Positions 1 to 8,078 of a DNA stretch of 64,000 nucleotides are shown piece after piece. Numbering within the stretch: the stretch's first letter is position 1; every line of letters starts with the position of its first letter. The notes beneath the pieces are model-generated. The model had not been told where the DNA came from, searched no databases, and saw only the letters and a list, made by a program, of their open reading frames with translations. Source of the DNA: Galbitalea sp036266835 (GTDB lineage: Bacteria; Actinomycetota; Actinomycetes; Actinomycetales; Microbacteriaceae); the NCBI GenBank assembly GCA_036266835.1, contig DATAXD010000013.1, forward strand, positions 1 to 64,000, read 5' to 3'. The translations under genes were made by a program, and so were the position numbers.

Positions 1-168
1 CTGCTCGACGACGTGCCGCAGTTCAACCCCACCGTCGGCGGCCTGGCCGTCCAGCGCCCGGAGCTGGCGCTGGCCACGCTGCTGGCGATCACCCCGGTGC
101 TCGTGGTGTTCCTGTTCTCCCAGCGCTTCCTGGTGGCGGGCATGACGGCCGGAGGCACCAAGGAATGA
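1..168 (+). CDS. Carbohydrate ABC transporter permease, C-terminal fragment
   Basis: This is an open frame from the left edge to a TGA stop and encodes the last 55 residues of a protein. The segment reads as a final membrane span (residues about 24-45, rich in Leu, Val and Ile) followed by a short tail with QRFLVAGMTAGGTKE. The RFLVAGMTAGxxK ending is typical of MalG-type (CUT1) sugar permeases, the inner-membrane subunits that move sugar from the binding protein into the cell. The stop overlaps the next start as ATGA, so this permease is translationally coupled to the downstream sugar-catabolic genes. The rest of the gene lies outside the window. Confidence 0.8.
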   Translation: MLDDVPQFNPTVGGLAVQRPELALATLLAITPVLVVFLFSQRFLVAGMTAGGTKE

Positions 169-2177
169 GCAATTCAGAGTCGGTACGCTCGTCGCGATCG
201 CGAGACGCGGGCAATCAGGTTTTGGCAACACCGCCGAGCCACACCACGACCAGGATCGTCGCAACCGTGCCGCTGACCACTCCACCGGTCTGGGCCGTTG
301 CCGAGCGCTCGCTGTTCACGCTGCTCGACCAGTCGTGGCGCCGATTCGAGTCGGCCTTTTGTGGTCCGGATGGTTCGCTTCGTTATGCGGCGAAGCTCAG
401 CTCACGCGACGGCGGGGATGACTTCTATGAAACGTTCTTCAATTGGCCGCAGTATTACCTACTTGGGGGGGACCCGGCGATTCTGTCGGCGAGCGAGAAG
501 CACTGGCGTGCCGTCACCGATCAGCTGGCGCGGCTCGACATAGTCAAGGACGACTTCGAGATTGGCTATGACTGGTTTCACCAGGGCGAGGCCATGCTCT
601 TTATGTATTTCCTATCGGTGGCCGACCCGGACGTGTGGAGGGAGCGCGCAGCTCGGTTCGCGGACCTCTATGTCGACTCACGCAACGGCAACTACGACGA
701 GTCCGTCAATATCGTCAAGGCACCCCACAACGGGAGCGGCGGCGCTCGCGACGGTGTCTCTGATTCGGAGTATTACCCGTGGTTGGCCGACGAGGCGAGC
801 AAGTACGGGTTTCCGCTCGACTGGATGGAGGGCGCCGCCGGTCCGCATCGGGACTTTGCGCCGGATCCGCGGCTCGGAGCCGAGATGCAGAAACGGTTGG
901 GTCGCGGCGACGTGGTTGCGAATCTGAGCATCTCCGGCCTTGTGCTCAACGCCTTTGCCCTTACCGGCGACGACAAGTACGCGCGCTGGATTGAGCGTTA
1001 CGTGTCCGGCTGGCGTGACCGTGCCGACCAGAACGGCGGCATCATTCCCGATAACGTGGGCCTGGACGGAGTCGTGGGTTCCCAGCTCGACGGACGAACG
1101 TACGGCGGTCATTATGGCTGGACGTGGCCGCACGGCATCTACAGCGTGGGACAGGCCGCTGCCGTTGGGTCGATAGCGGCGGCCATCGTGAGTGGAGACC
1201 TGTCGTACCTCGACCTCGCCCGGGCCCAATACGACGAGGTCATCTCACACGGTCGTACGGCGGCGTTCTCCACCAGCGATTCTTCGATCAAGCATTGGTG
1301 GGGCTCCCACCTGGGGCCGGATGTGGACACACCCACGCTCCTGGTGCCGTATCGCCGGAGTGACAAAGGCTGGTTCGACTGGAATCCTGTTCAGTTAGCA
1401 GTTCCGCTCGCACTATGGCATTTTTCCAATGACCCGGGGGACCTTGCTCGGTTGCGGATGCTTCGCGAACGCAGCGGTTTCGATTGGCGGACCGTCAGGC
1501 CGGTCCGGGAAAAAGAGGAGGGCGGTCACGAGGACGCATGGTTCACCTACCTCGAGGGCGACAATCCCGACTACCCCGAAACGATTCTGGCTTCCGCCCA
1601 GTACCAAGTGCGGCGTCGCCTGGCCCTCATCGAGAGTTATGGCAATGAGCCCGTCGACGAGGCAGACATTCACATCTGGCAGCTCGTCCAGCCAATTGTG
1701 ACAGAGGCGCTGACGCAACTCACAATGGGCGGACCGCAGGTGATCTACAACGGCGGCCAGCTCCAGTCCCGCATCCGCTGGTTTGACGCGGTCGAGCGCA
1801 GGGCGGGTCTGCCAGCGGATGTGGCGGCACTCGTTACATCGATTGATCCTGCCGCCACAACCGTGGAGCTCGTGAATCTGTCTGCTGTGGACACCCGGAC
1901 GGTCATTCTCCAGGCGGGTGCGTACGCGGAGAACCGGATCGAGACAGTTACCTTCGATTCCTTCGGCGGTGGCTGGACCGGGAGTTTTTACGAATACATC
2001 GGCGGGGACATCGTGCCGACAAGTTTCACCGCCCCTGTTGACGGCTCGTACTTGAAAATTGAACTCCCGCCCGGAAAACGCATGACGCTCACCCTGGCGA
2101 CGACGCTTCACGCGAATCCGCAGACCTATGTCGCGCCCTGGCTCACCGAAGAATGGAGTGAAGCCGTCAATGATTGA
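165..2177 (+). CDS. Uncharacterised 670-aa cytoplasmic protein, possible alpha/alpha-toroid carbohydrate-active enzyme
   Basis: I do not recognise the family with certainty. The protein has no signal peptide or membrane span, so it should act in the cytoplasm on an imported substrate. It is rich in Trp, Tyr and His in conserved-looking patches (NWPQYYLLGG near residues 93-102, FEIGYDWFHQGE near 131-142, YGGHYGWTWPHG near 310-321). Repeated helical segments over the first ~500 residues resemble (alpha/alpha)6-barrel glycosidases or lyases, followed by a beta-rich C-terminal part (about 540-650). It sits between an ABC permease (ATGA overlap) and an L-rhamnose/L-fucose mutarotase (8-base overlap). 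Inference: it releases the deoxysugar from an imported oligosaccharide. The fold call is impressionistic. Confidence 0.55.
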   Translation: MSNSESVRSSRSRDAGNQVLATPPSHTTTRIVATVPLTTPPVWAVAERSLFTLLDQSWRRFESAFCGPDGSLRYAAKLSSRDGGDDFYETFFNWPQYYLLGGDPAILSASEKHWRAVTDQLARLDIVKDDFEIGYDWFHQGEAMLFMYFLSVADPDVWRERAARFADLYVDSRNGNYDESVNIVKAPHNGSGGARDGVSDSEYYPWLADEASKYGFPLDWMEGAAGPHRDFAPDPRLGAEMQKRLGRGDVVANLSISGLVLNAFALTGDDKYARWIERYVSGWRDRADQNGGIIPDNVGLDGVVGSQLDGRTYGGHYGWTWPHGIYSVGQAAAVGSIAAAIVSGDLSYLDLARAQYDEVISHGRTAAFSTSDSSIKHWWGSHLGPDVDTPTLLVPYRRSDKGWFDWNPVQLAVPLALWHFSNDPGDLARLRMLRERSGFDWRTVRPVREKEEGGHEDAWFTYLEGDNPDYPETILASAQYQVRRRLALIESYGNEPVDEADIHIWQLVQPIVTEALTQLTMGGPQVIYNGGQLQSRIRWFDAVERRAGLPADVAALVTSIDPAATTVELVNLSAVDTRTVILQAGAYAENRIETVTFDSFGGGWTGSFYEYIGGDIVPTSFTAPVDGSYLKIELPPGKRMTLTLATTLHANPQTYVAPWLTEEWSEAVND

Positions 2178-2496
2178 CCGCCACGGCTTGATCGTGAATG
2201 TGCGGCCCGAGTTTCGTGACGAGTACCTTCGGCTTCATGCCGCCGTGTGGCCGGAGGTCGAGGCGACGCTCACGGCCTGCAACATCACCAACTATTCGAT
2301 TTTCATCGCCGGTGACAGGCTTGTTGCCTACTACGAGTACGTGGGGAAAGATCACGAGGCAGACCTTCGCAAGATCGAGGCCGACCCGGTATCTCAGAAT
2401 TGGTGGACACACACGGACCCCTGTCAGGTTCCCGTCGCGGGTGCCCCAGATGGCACTCTGTGGCTCGAAGCGGCGCTGGTCTGGCACCTCGACTGA
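2170..2496 (+). CDS. L-rhamnose/L-fucose mutarotase family protein
   Basis: This 108-residue protein of the RhaM (DUF718) family interconverts the alpha and beta anomers of an L-sugar so that downstream dehydrogenases receive the right anomer. The family landmarks are present: RLHAAVWPE with His23, NYSIF at 41-45, and the Trp pair at 78-79. The length matches E. coli RhaM (104). ATG 2170 was chosen over an upstream in-frame ATG because it gives the standard N-terminus, and it overlaps the previous gene by eight bases. Context (lactonase and aldose dehydrogenase downstream) points to oxidative rather than phosphorylative sugar use. Rhamnose versus fucose specificity cannot be decided from sequence alone. 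Confidence 0.88.
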   Translation: MIDRHGLIVNVRPEFRDEYLRLHAAVWPEVEATLTACNITNYSIFIAGDRLVAYYEYVGKDHEADLRKIEADPVSQNWWTHTDPCQVPVAGAPDGTLWLEAALVWHLD

Positions 2497-3365
2497 TGCC
2501 CGCCCTGCCCGAGGGGGCCGTTGATGCGCACGTCCATCTCTGGCAACGCGCTCGAACACCCCAGGACTGGATCGATCCCGTCTCCATGCGGGCGATCGAC
2601 CGCGACTTCTGGTTTGACGACCTCGACACTGTCCTGGTGGACAATGGAATGTCCGGCTGCGTTGTCGTTCAGTCCGCTAATTCTGGCGGGGAAACCGACG
2701 ACCTGCTCAACGCCGAGTTACCCTCATCCGTGGCGATCGTCGGATGGATCGACCTCGAGTCCGAGTCGGTGCGGGACGGTCTCGACGAGCTTCTGGGCAC
2801 GCCGAACGGCAGCCAGCTCGCCGGATTACGCCACCTCGCTCACACCGATCCCGACCCGCACTGGATGAGCGGGTCGGCGGTATCGAAGGGCTTCGACGCA
2901 CTTGAGCGTGCCGGCCTCTCATTCGACTTCGTCGTCACGCAGCTCCAGCTGGCCGACTGCGCGTGGGTGGCGGGCGAGCACCCCGAACTGGTCTTTGTCC
3001 TTGACCATCTCGGCAAGCCTGACTTGCGCCACGGTGACCGGTTCCTGTGGGAACAGTCTCTTCGAGCCCTCGCCTCGCATCCAAATGTCTACGCCAAGCT
3101 CTCCGGGCTGACCGTGCAGGCCGATTGGGGGGCGTGGCGCCCGGATGACCTCCGATCATCGGTGGCGGCGGTACTCGACTGCTTTGGCCCGGAACGGCTC
3201 ATGTTCGGTTCGGACTGGCCCCTCGTCGAATTGTGCGGAGGGTACTCCGCGTGGAATTCAGCTGCGCACGAGCTGCTTTCCGAACTCAACGCGATAGAAC
3301 AGGACGATGTCTTTGGGTTAACGGCACGTCGCGCGTATCGCATCGCGGTGGAACCCCGTGCGTGA
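2496..3365 (+). CDS. Amidohydrolase-family sugar lactonase (L-fucono/L-rhamnono-lactonase-like), copy 1
   Basis: This 289-residue protein of the amidohydrolase-2 superfamily probably hydrolyses the sugar-acid lactone made by the neighbouring aldose dehydrogenase. It shows the N-terminal metal motif DAHVH (His12 and His14), DHLGKPD at 170-176 and FGSDWP at 237-242, whose Asp is the usual catalytic or metal residue. ATG 2496 overlaps the mutarotase stop (TGATG), and starting here places the HxH motif at the usual distance from the N-terminus. A second member of the family lies at 14287. The known bacterial L-fucono-1,5-lactonase belongs to this family; the exact substrate here is inferred. Confidence 0.82.
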   Translation: MPALPEGAVDAHVHLWQRARTPQDWIDPVSMRAIDRDFWFDDLDTVLVDNGMSGCVVVQSANSGGETDDLLNAELPSSVAIVGWIDLESESVRDGLDELLGTPNGSQLAGLRHLAHTDPDPHWMSGSAVSKGFDALERAGLSFDFVVTQLQLADCAWVAGEHPELVFVLDHLGKPDLRHGDRFLWEQSLRALASHPNVYAKLSGLTVQADWGAWRPDDLRSSVAAVLDCFGPERLMFGSDWPLVELCGGYSAWNSAAHELLSELNAIEQDDVFGLTARRAYRIAVEPRA

Positions 3366-4353
3366 ACGGCAGATTGCGCGAACTGGGGTGCGGCTGAGTG
3401 AAGTGGGCTTTGGAGCGGCCAGCCTTGGCAATCTCTATCGAGAGACCACAGATGCCGAAGCCGAAGACGCTGTTGACGCGGCATGGTCCCTGGGTATCCG
3501 ATACTTCGACACAGCACCGCACTACGGTCTCGGACTCTCCGAACGCCGCCTTGGCCGAGCGTTGCGCAACTACCCGCGGGCGGAATACGCCATCTCGACC
3601 AAGGTCGGACGGCTGCTCGTGCCGAATGAATTCCCAGTTGGCAGCGACAATGAAGGCTTCGTGGTTCCTGACGATGTTGTCCGAGTTTGGGACTTTTCGC
3701 GTGACGGCATCAGGAGGTCACTCGATGCGAGCCTCGAGCGCTTAGGCCTGGAGCATGTCGACATTCTTTATGCGCACGACCCCGACCAGGCAGATCCTGA
3801 CGCAGGCATGCGTGCGGCGCCGTTTCTGGTGGAACTTCGAGAACAGGGGTTGGCCGGAGCAGTTGGCGTTGGCACGAACAGCGGCATCGAAGCCGCTCGC
3901 CTCTTTGCACGGACGGACCTTGATGTCGCGATGCTGGCCGGCCGTTACACCCTGCTGGAGCAGGAATCCCTTGACGATGCACTGCGGTTGGCAAGTTCGC
4001 TGGGGCGCAGCGTTGTGGCGGCTGGTGTCTTCAACTCAGGCCTACTTGCAAACTCTCGGCCTTCGGGCGACTCACTCTACGATTATCGGCCCGCCAACGG
4101 GGAGTTGATTCGGCGGGTGAATTCGATTGCGGACGTTTGTGAGAGCTTCGGGGTGAGCTTGCCGCAGGCGGCGATCGCTTTCCCACTAACCCACCCAAGA
4201 ATCGTGAGTGTGGCGCTTGGCATGCGCACTGCTCTTCAAGTTCTAAGGAATGTCGATCTCTACGATGCTGGCGCACCAGTCGCGCTCTGGAACGCGCTGA
4301 AGAAACAGGGGCTGATGCTGAACCCGGCGCCGATCGACCAATCTATGGGGTAA
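3358..4353 (+). CDS. Aldo/keto reductase, L-fucose (D-threo-aldose) 1-dehydrogenase-like, copy 1
   Basis: This 331-residue aldo/keto reductase is predicted to oxidise the C1 hydroxyl of an L-sugar (L-fucose or L-galactose type) to the lactone with NAD(P)+. The catalytic tetrad is visible: Asp51 and Tyr56 in YFDTAPHYG, Lys82 in STKVGRL and His140 in LYAHDPD. The motif GNLYRETTD near the N-terminus also occurs in the second copy at 9204. The start is GTG, overlapping the lactonase gene by eight bases. The gene ends the first operon and overlaps the convergent GntR gene by 11 bases. Confidence 0.85.
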   Translation: MRERQIARTGVRLSEVGFGAASLGNLYRETTDAEAEDAVDAAWSLGIRYFDTAPHYGLGLSERRLGRALRNYPRAEYAISTKVGRLLVPNEFPVGSDNEGFVVPDDVVRVWDFSRDGIRRSLDASLERLGLEHVDILYAHDPDQADPDAGMRAAPFLVELREQGLAGAVGVGTNSGIEAARLFARTDLDVAMLAGRYTLLEQESLDDALRLASSLGRSVVAAGVFNSGLLANSRPSGDSLYDYRPANGELIRRVNSIADVCESFGVSLPQAAIAFPLTHPRIVSVALGMRTALQVLRNVDLYDAGAPVALWNALKKQGLMLNPAPIDQSMG

Positions 4354-5113
4354 CCCTTCTCTCGACGGGCAGCCGCCGCCTCTCCCACGCCACGAGAATG
4401 TGATGCCGCATTGTCGCCTGCGCCCCGGCGATGTCACCGGCGGAGATGGCTTGAAGGATCGCTTGGTGCTCGTCGAGTGTCTCGCTAAAGAATTTGCTGC
4501 CGACATCGCCCCAGTAGCGTCGACTCTCCATTGCCGCGGCAACCAGGACCCTTGAGATGCTCGAGCCGAGCCGACTCTGCGAGATATCCATAATGACCCC
4601 GTGAAAGAGCACGTCCGCAGCCGCAAACGCGGCCGGGTCATCGATGCACTCCCGCATGTACTCATGGCTTCGGAGCAGTTCGGCGCTCTGAACCACGCTG
4701 ACAATCGCCGCCGCGTTTCCGGACATCTCGGATTCGAGCAACGCGCGAACACTCACGACCTCGTCGAGTATCCCGAGGGAGTCGTCGTGCGCGATCATGG
4801 CGTCGAGAACATCGGGATCGAGCAGGTTCCAGCCGTTCGGCGTTGACACAATCGTGCCGCGACCTTGCTCGACCTGAATGAGTCCCTTCTCCTCGACGCG
4901 TTTGATTGATTCTCGAATGACCGTCCGGCTAACTGCGAATTCGGCGGCGAGAAGCGCCTCGGGCGGCAGGGTTTCGCCGGGCTTTGCGGCGCCGGAGACA
5001 ATCGAATCAACGAGATCCCGAACAACCGTGATGCCCAATTTTTCGGCAGGAACGCGAGGTTCCTTGCTCAAGGTCGCGCTTACTCGCGTGGGGGGAGTCC
5101 GCGTGTCCGTCAT
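4343..5113 (-). CDS. GntR-family (FadR/FCD) transcriptional regulator, copy 1
   Basis: This 256-residue regulator has an N-terminal winged helix-turn-helix (about residues 25-95; LLAAEFAVSRTVIRESIKRVEEKG is the recognition region) and a C-terminal all-helical FCD ligand domain. FCD regulators usually sense sugar acids or organic acids. It is transcribed towards the mutarotase-lactonase-AKR operon and away from the caiB operon, so it could control either one. Its start codon region carries TTGACCAATG, a GACCA half-site reminiscent of FadR-type boxes, which would suit autoregulation; that reading is weak. Confidence 0.88.
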   Translation of the reverse strand: MTDTRTPPTRVSATLSKEPRVPAEKLGITVVRDLVDSIVSGAAKPGETLPPEALLAAEFAVSRTVIRESIKRVEEKGLIQVEQGRGTIVSTPNGWNLLDPDVLDAMIAHDDSLGILDEVVSVRALLESEMSGNAAAIVSVVQSAELLRSHEYMRECIDDPAAFAAADVLFHGVIMDISQSRLGSSISRVLVAAAMESRRYWGDVGSKFFSETLDEHQAILQAISAGDIAGAQATMRHHILVAWERRRLPVERRVTP

Positions 5114-5192
5114 TGGTCAATCCTAGCGAGAGTTAGGACGTCACATGTCTCGCCAGCAGCCGGTCGTGTCGTTGGCGTTCGATAATGACTAA

Positions 5193-5221
5193 TTGACCGA
5201 GCCGAAGCGGGACAGTAGGTT
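5193..5221 (+). promoter_or_regulatory. Predicted sigma-70-type promoter of the caiB operon
   Basis: TTGACC (5193-5198) is separated by 17 bases from TAGGTT (5216-5221), a good -35 box with an acceptable -10 box. It would start transcription near 5228, directly upstream of the LacI-type palindrome at 5236 and 41 bases before the caiB start codon. Confidence 0.5.
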
Positions 5222-5235
5222 GGTGCGAGGCTTGA

Positions 5236-5247
5236 TCAAACGATTGA
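5236..5247. promoter_or_regulatory. Predicted LacI-family operator upstream of caiB
   Basis: TCAAACGATTGA is a CG-centred palindrome (TCAAnCGnTTGA), the form typical of LacI-family sites. It lies just downstream of the predicted transcription start and upstream of the ribosome binding site GAGGAG (5257-5262), where a bound repressor would block initiation or elongation. The identical 12-mer occurs at 15299. The LacI gene that closes this operon (8079) is the natural candidate regulator. Confidence 0.6.
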
Positions 5248-5268
5248 GCAAATCTAGAGGAGCAGGCA

Positions 5269-6456
5269 ATGCCGACACGATCCGATCGTCCGCTCGACGG
5301 CATTCTCGTTCTCGATTTCAGCCAGTTTCTCGCCGGCCCGGTCGCCGCGATGCGGCTCGCGGACCTCGGCGCGCGCGTCATCAAGATCGAGCGGCCGGGC
5401 ATCGGCGACATCGGCAGGACGCTCGCATTCGCCGGAAAATCGGCGGATGGCGACACGATCTCGTTCCACGCGATGAATCGCAACAAGGAGAGCGTCACCG
5501 CCGATCTCAAGGTCGCGGACGACCTCGAGTGGGTACGCCACCTAGTGTCGAAGGCGGACGTCATCATCCAGAATTTCCGCCCCGGGGTAATGGAGCGCAT
5601 CGGACTCGACTACGAGTCGGTGAAAGCGCTGAACCCCGGCATCGTTTACGCGAGCGCGACGGGCTACGGTGACACCGGCCCGTGGAAGGATCGCCCGGGT
5701 CAGGACCTGCTGGCCCAGTCGATTTCCGGGATGCCCTGGCTCAGCGGATCCGCCGACGATGGCCCGATGCCGGTCGGCCTTTCCATCGCCGATCACCTGA
5801 TGAGCTGCCACATCGCCCAGGGCGTGTCCGCGCTGCTCGTTCGCCGCTTCCGAACCGGCTTAGGTGGTTACGTGCAGACCAGTCTTCTCGAGGCGATGCT
5901 CGACCTGCAGCTTGAGCTGCTCAGTACCCACCTCAACGACAAGACGGTCACCGTTCGGCGCAAGGGCGAGCATTCGGCGAACGCATTCCTGTCGGCGCCG
6001 TACGGAACCTATCCGACTGCCGACGGGTACATTGCGCTCGCCATGAATCCGATTCCGAAGATCGGCGAGTTACTCGGTCTCGACGAGCTCGTCGAAATGG
6101 TCGACGACTCGACCTGGTGGAGCGAGCAGCAGCATATCTCCCAGCTCCTCGCCACCCGGTTCGCGACCGAGTCGACTGATCACTGGCTCGAGGTGCTGGA
6201 TGCCGCGGACGTCTGGTGCGCGCCCGTGCTCACGTTGGAGCAGCTGGTTGAGCACGAGGGATTCGCGGCGATCGCGATGACCCAGCAGGTCACGCGCGCG
6301 CCACTGGGTGCCGCCGCGCCGGTCACTCTCACGACCACGAGAAGCCCACTCCGGATCGACGGTGAGCCGTTGGGCAGCTCCCGGCCGGCCCCGCGGCTCG
6401 GTGAACACACGGATGCCGTCCGCGCGGAATTCGGCACAAAGCAGCCGTCGCCATGA
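5269..6456 (+). CDS. CaiB/BaiF (class III) CoA-transferase
   Basis: This 395-residue family III CoA-transferase moves CoA between acyl-CoA and a free carboxylate through an aspartyl thioester. The expected active-site Asp is Asp146 in GQDLLAQ; FRPGVMERIGLDY (103-115) and ATGYGDTGP are further family landmarks. GAGGAG six bases ahead of ATG fixes the start. It heads a four-gene operon with a binding-protein-like polypeptide, a MaoC hydratase and a LacI regulator, overlapping the next gene as ATGA. The substrate is unknown. The MaoC partner suggests an enoyl- or hydroxyacyl-CoA, possibly derived from a sugar acid. Confidence 0.88.
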   Translation: MPTRSDRPLDGILVLDFSQFLAGPVAAMRLADLGARVIKIERPGIGDIGRTLAFAGKSADGDTISFHAMNRNKESVTADLKVADDLEWVRHLVSKADVIIQNFRPGVMERIGLDYESVKALNPGIVYASATGYGDTGPWKDRPGQDLLAQSISGMPWLSGSADDGPMPVGLSIADHLMSCHIAQGVSALLVRRFRTGLGGYVQTSLLEAMLDLQLELLSTHLNDKTVTVRRKGEHSANAFLSAPYGTYPTADGYIALAMNPIPKIGELLGLDELVEMVDDSTWWSEQQHISQLLATRFATESTDHWLEVLDAADVWCAPVLTLEQLVEHEGFAAIAMTQQVTRAPLGAAAPVTLTTTRSPLRIDGEPLGSSRPAPRLGEHTDAVRAEFGTKQPSP

Positions 6457-7589
6457 CGACGGCGCTGCGCGGCATCACCTGGGAGCATGCTCGGGGTTAT
6501 GGAAGCGTCGTGGCGGCGGCGGCCGCGTACGCCGAGGTCGCCCCGGACGTGCGGATCGACTGGGAATTCCGGTCCCTGCAGGCGTTCGCCGATTATCCGA
6601 TCGAGGATCTCGTCGAGCGCTACGACCTCCTGGTGGTCGATCACCCGCACATCCCACTTGCCGCCGAGGCCGGGCTCTTCGCACGGCTCGACGGGACAGG
6701 GCACGACGACGAACTCGCGACTCTGGCGCGGCAATCGGTTGGCCGCTCGCACGCAAGCTACGCGGTGGACGGCCAGCAATACGGCCTTGCCACTGATGCC
6801 GCCGCACAGGTTGCGGCATATCGCCCGGATCTGATCGCCAACCCGCCGCGCGACTGGCCCGCAGTGCTCGAGCTGGCGCGAGAGGGCCGCGTGCTCTGGC
6901 CCGGCAAGCCGATCGACGCATTCTCGAGCCTGGTCACCGTCGCCGCGAACTCCGGCGCCGAACCGATGCTGGCCGGCCAGGCATTTCTGTCAGAGGCCGA
7001 GGCGCTGGCAGCGCTCGACCTGCTCCACGAACTCGCCGCACACGTGCCGGCCGAGAACCTCGAGTGGAATCCGATCCGGGTCGCCGACGAGCTCACGTCC
7101 GGGGAGCAGTTCGTCTACTCGCCGCTGCTGTTCGGCTACACAAACTATTCGCGGGTGGGATTCCGGGACAACCGCCTGCGCTACATCGATATCCCCACCG
7201 GTTCGGCTGGCGTCGCCGGTTCGCTGCTTGGCGGCGCCGGGATCGCGGTGTCCGCTCGCAGCAGCAATCGCTCCGCCGCCATCGACCATGCCTTCTGGCT
7301 GGCGTCGGCCGAGGTGCAAGCTGGCGCATACTTCGACGGCGGAGGTCAGCCGGGCAACGCCGTCGCGTGGGAATCGGATCGCACCAACGAACTCACGCTC
7401 GACTTCTTCCGCGGCACTCGGGCCACTCTCGAAGGCGCGTACCTGCGGCCGAGGCATCCTGGCTACATCGCGCTGCAGGATGCCGCGTCGCCACTGGTCA
7501 CGCAGGCTCTGCGCGGCGAGCTCGCGGATGAGGCGGCCGTGCGAGCCTTGAATGACCTGACCTTCGACCTGATTGGCGGCGGCGCATGA
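6453..7589 (+). CDS. Solute-binding-protein-like protein without signal peptide
   Basis: This 378-residue protein looks like a family 1 extracellular solute-binding protein: an early strand (LRGITWEHARGYGSV), YDLLVVDHPHIP, GLATDAAAQVAAYRPDLI, and a C-terminal GGAGIAVSARSSN segment as in sugar-binding lipoproteins. It starts directly with MTTALRGITWEH, with no signal peptide, lipobox or membrane span. The ATGA overlap with the CoA-transferase and the overlap with MaoC leave no room for a longer start, so it is probably cytoplasmic. Inference: it acts as an intracellular substrate-binding or sensing partner of the CoA-transferase and hydratase. No catalytic motif is apparent. Confidence 0.7.
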   Translation: MTTALRGITWEHARGYGSVVAAAAAYAEVAPDVRIDWEFRSLQAFADYPIEDLVERYDLLVVDHPHIPLAAEAGLFARLDGTGHDDELATLARQSVGRSHASYAVDGQQYGLATDAAAQVAAYRPDLIANPPRDWPAVLELAREGRVLWPGKPIDAFSSLVTVAANSGAEPMLAGQAFLSEAEALAALDLLHELAAHVPAENLEWNPIRVADELTSGEQFVYSPLLFGYTNYSRVGFRDNRLRYIDIPTGSAGVAGSLLGGAGIAVSARSSNRSAAIDHAFWLASAEVQAGAYFDGGGQPGNAVAWESDRTNELTLDFFRGTRATLEGAYLRPRHPGYIALQDAASPLVTQALRGELADEAAVRALNDLTFDLIGGGA

Positions 7590-8038
7590 ACACGATCGAC
7601 CGGTACTTCGAGGACTTCGAGCTGGGCGAGACGCGTCGGTCGACCGGCCGCACCGTCACGGAGGCGGACATCGTGATCCACGCAGGCCAGACCGGCGACT
7701 TCTTCCCGCACCACATGGACGCCGAGTGGGCGAAGACCCAGCCGATCGGTGCCCGAATTGCGCACGGCACGCTGATCCTGTCGATCGGCGTGGGGATGAC
7801 CGCTGGTGACATCAATCCGCAGGCGATGAGTTACGGCTACGACCACATCCGTTTCATTGCACCGGTGTACATCGGCGACACTATTTCGGTAACCGCCGAA
7901 ATCACCGAGAAGCATGATCACGCGAAGCAGCCTCAAACGTTCGGCTACGTGCACGAACTGGTAACAATTTCGAACCAGCACGATGAGGTCGTGCTGATTC
8001 TCACCCACCTGTACCTGGTCAACAAGCGCGCGAGCTAG
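7586..8038 (+). CDS. MaoC-family (hot-dog) hydratase/dehydratase
   Basis: This 150-residue single hot-dog protein of the MaoC type hydrates or dehydrates acyl-CoA thioesters. The hydratase-2 signature is present: Asp38 and His43 in GDFFPHHMD, followed by ARIAHGTLI (His60-Gly61). The length is normal for single-domain MaoC proteins. ATGA overlap with the preceding gene shows tight coupling with the CoA-transferase. Together they suggest activation of an acid to its CoA ester followed by reversible water removal. Confidence 0.85.
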   Translation: MNTIDRYFEDFELGETRRSTGRTVTEADIVIHAGQTGDFFPHHMDAEWAKTQPIGARIAHGTLILSIGVGMTAGDINPQAMSYGYDHIRFIAPVYIGDTISVTAEITEKHDHAKQPQTFGYVHELVTISNQHDEVVLILTHLYLVNKRAS

Positions 8039-8078
8039 CAACCCGAAGTTCGTCTTTTGCGCGCTCTACACTGGGCCA

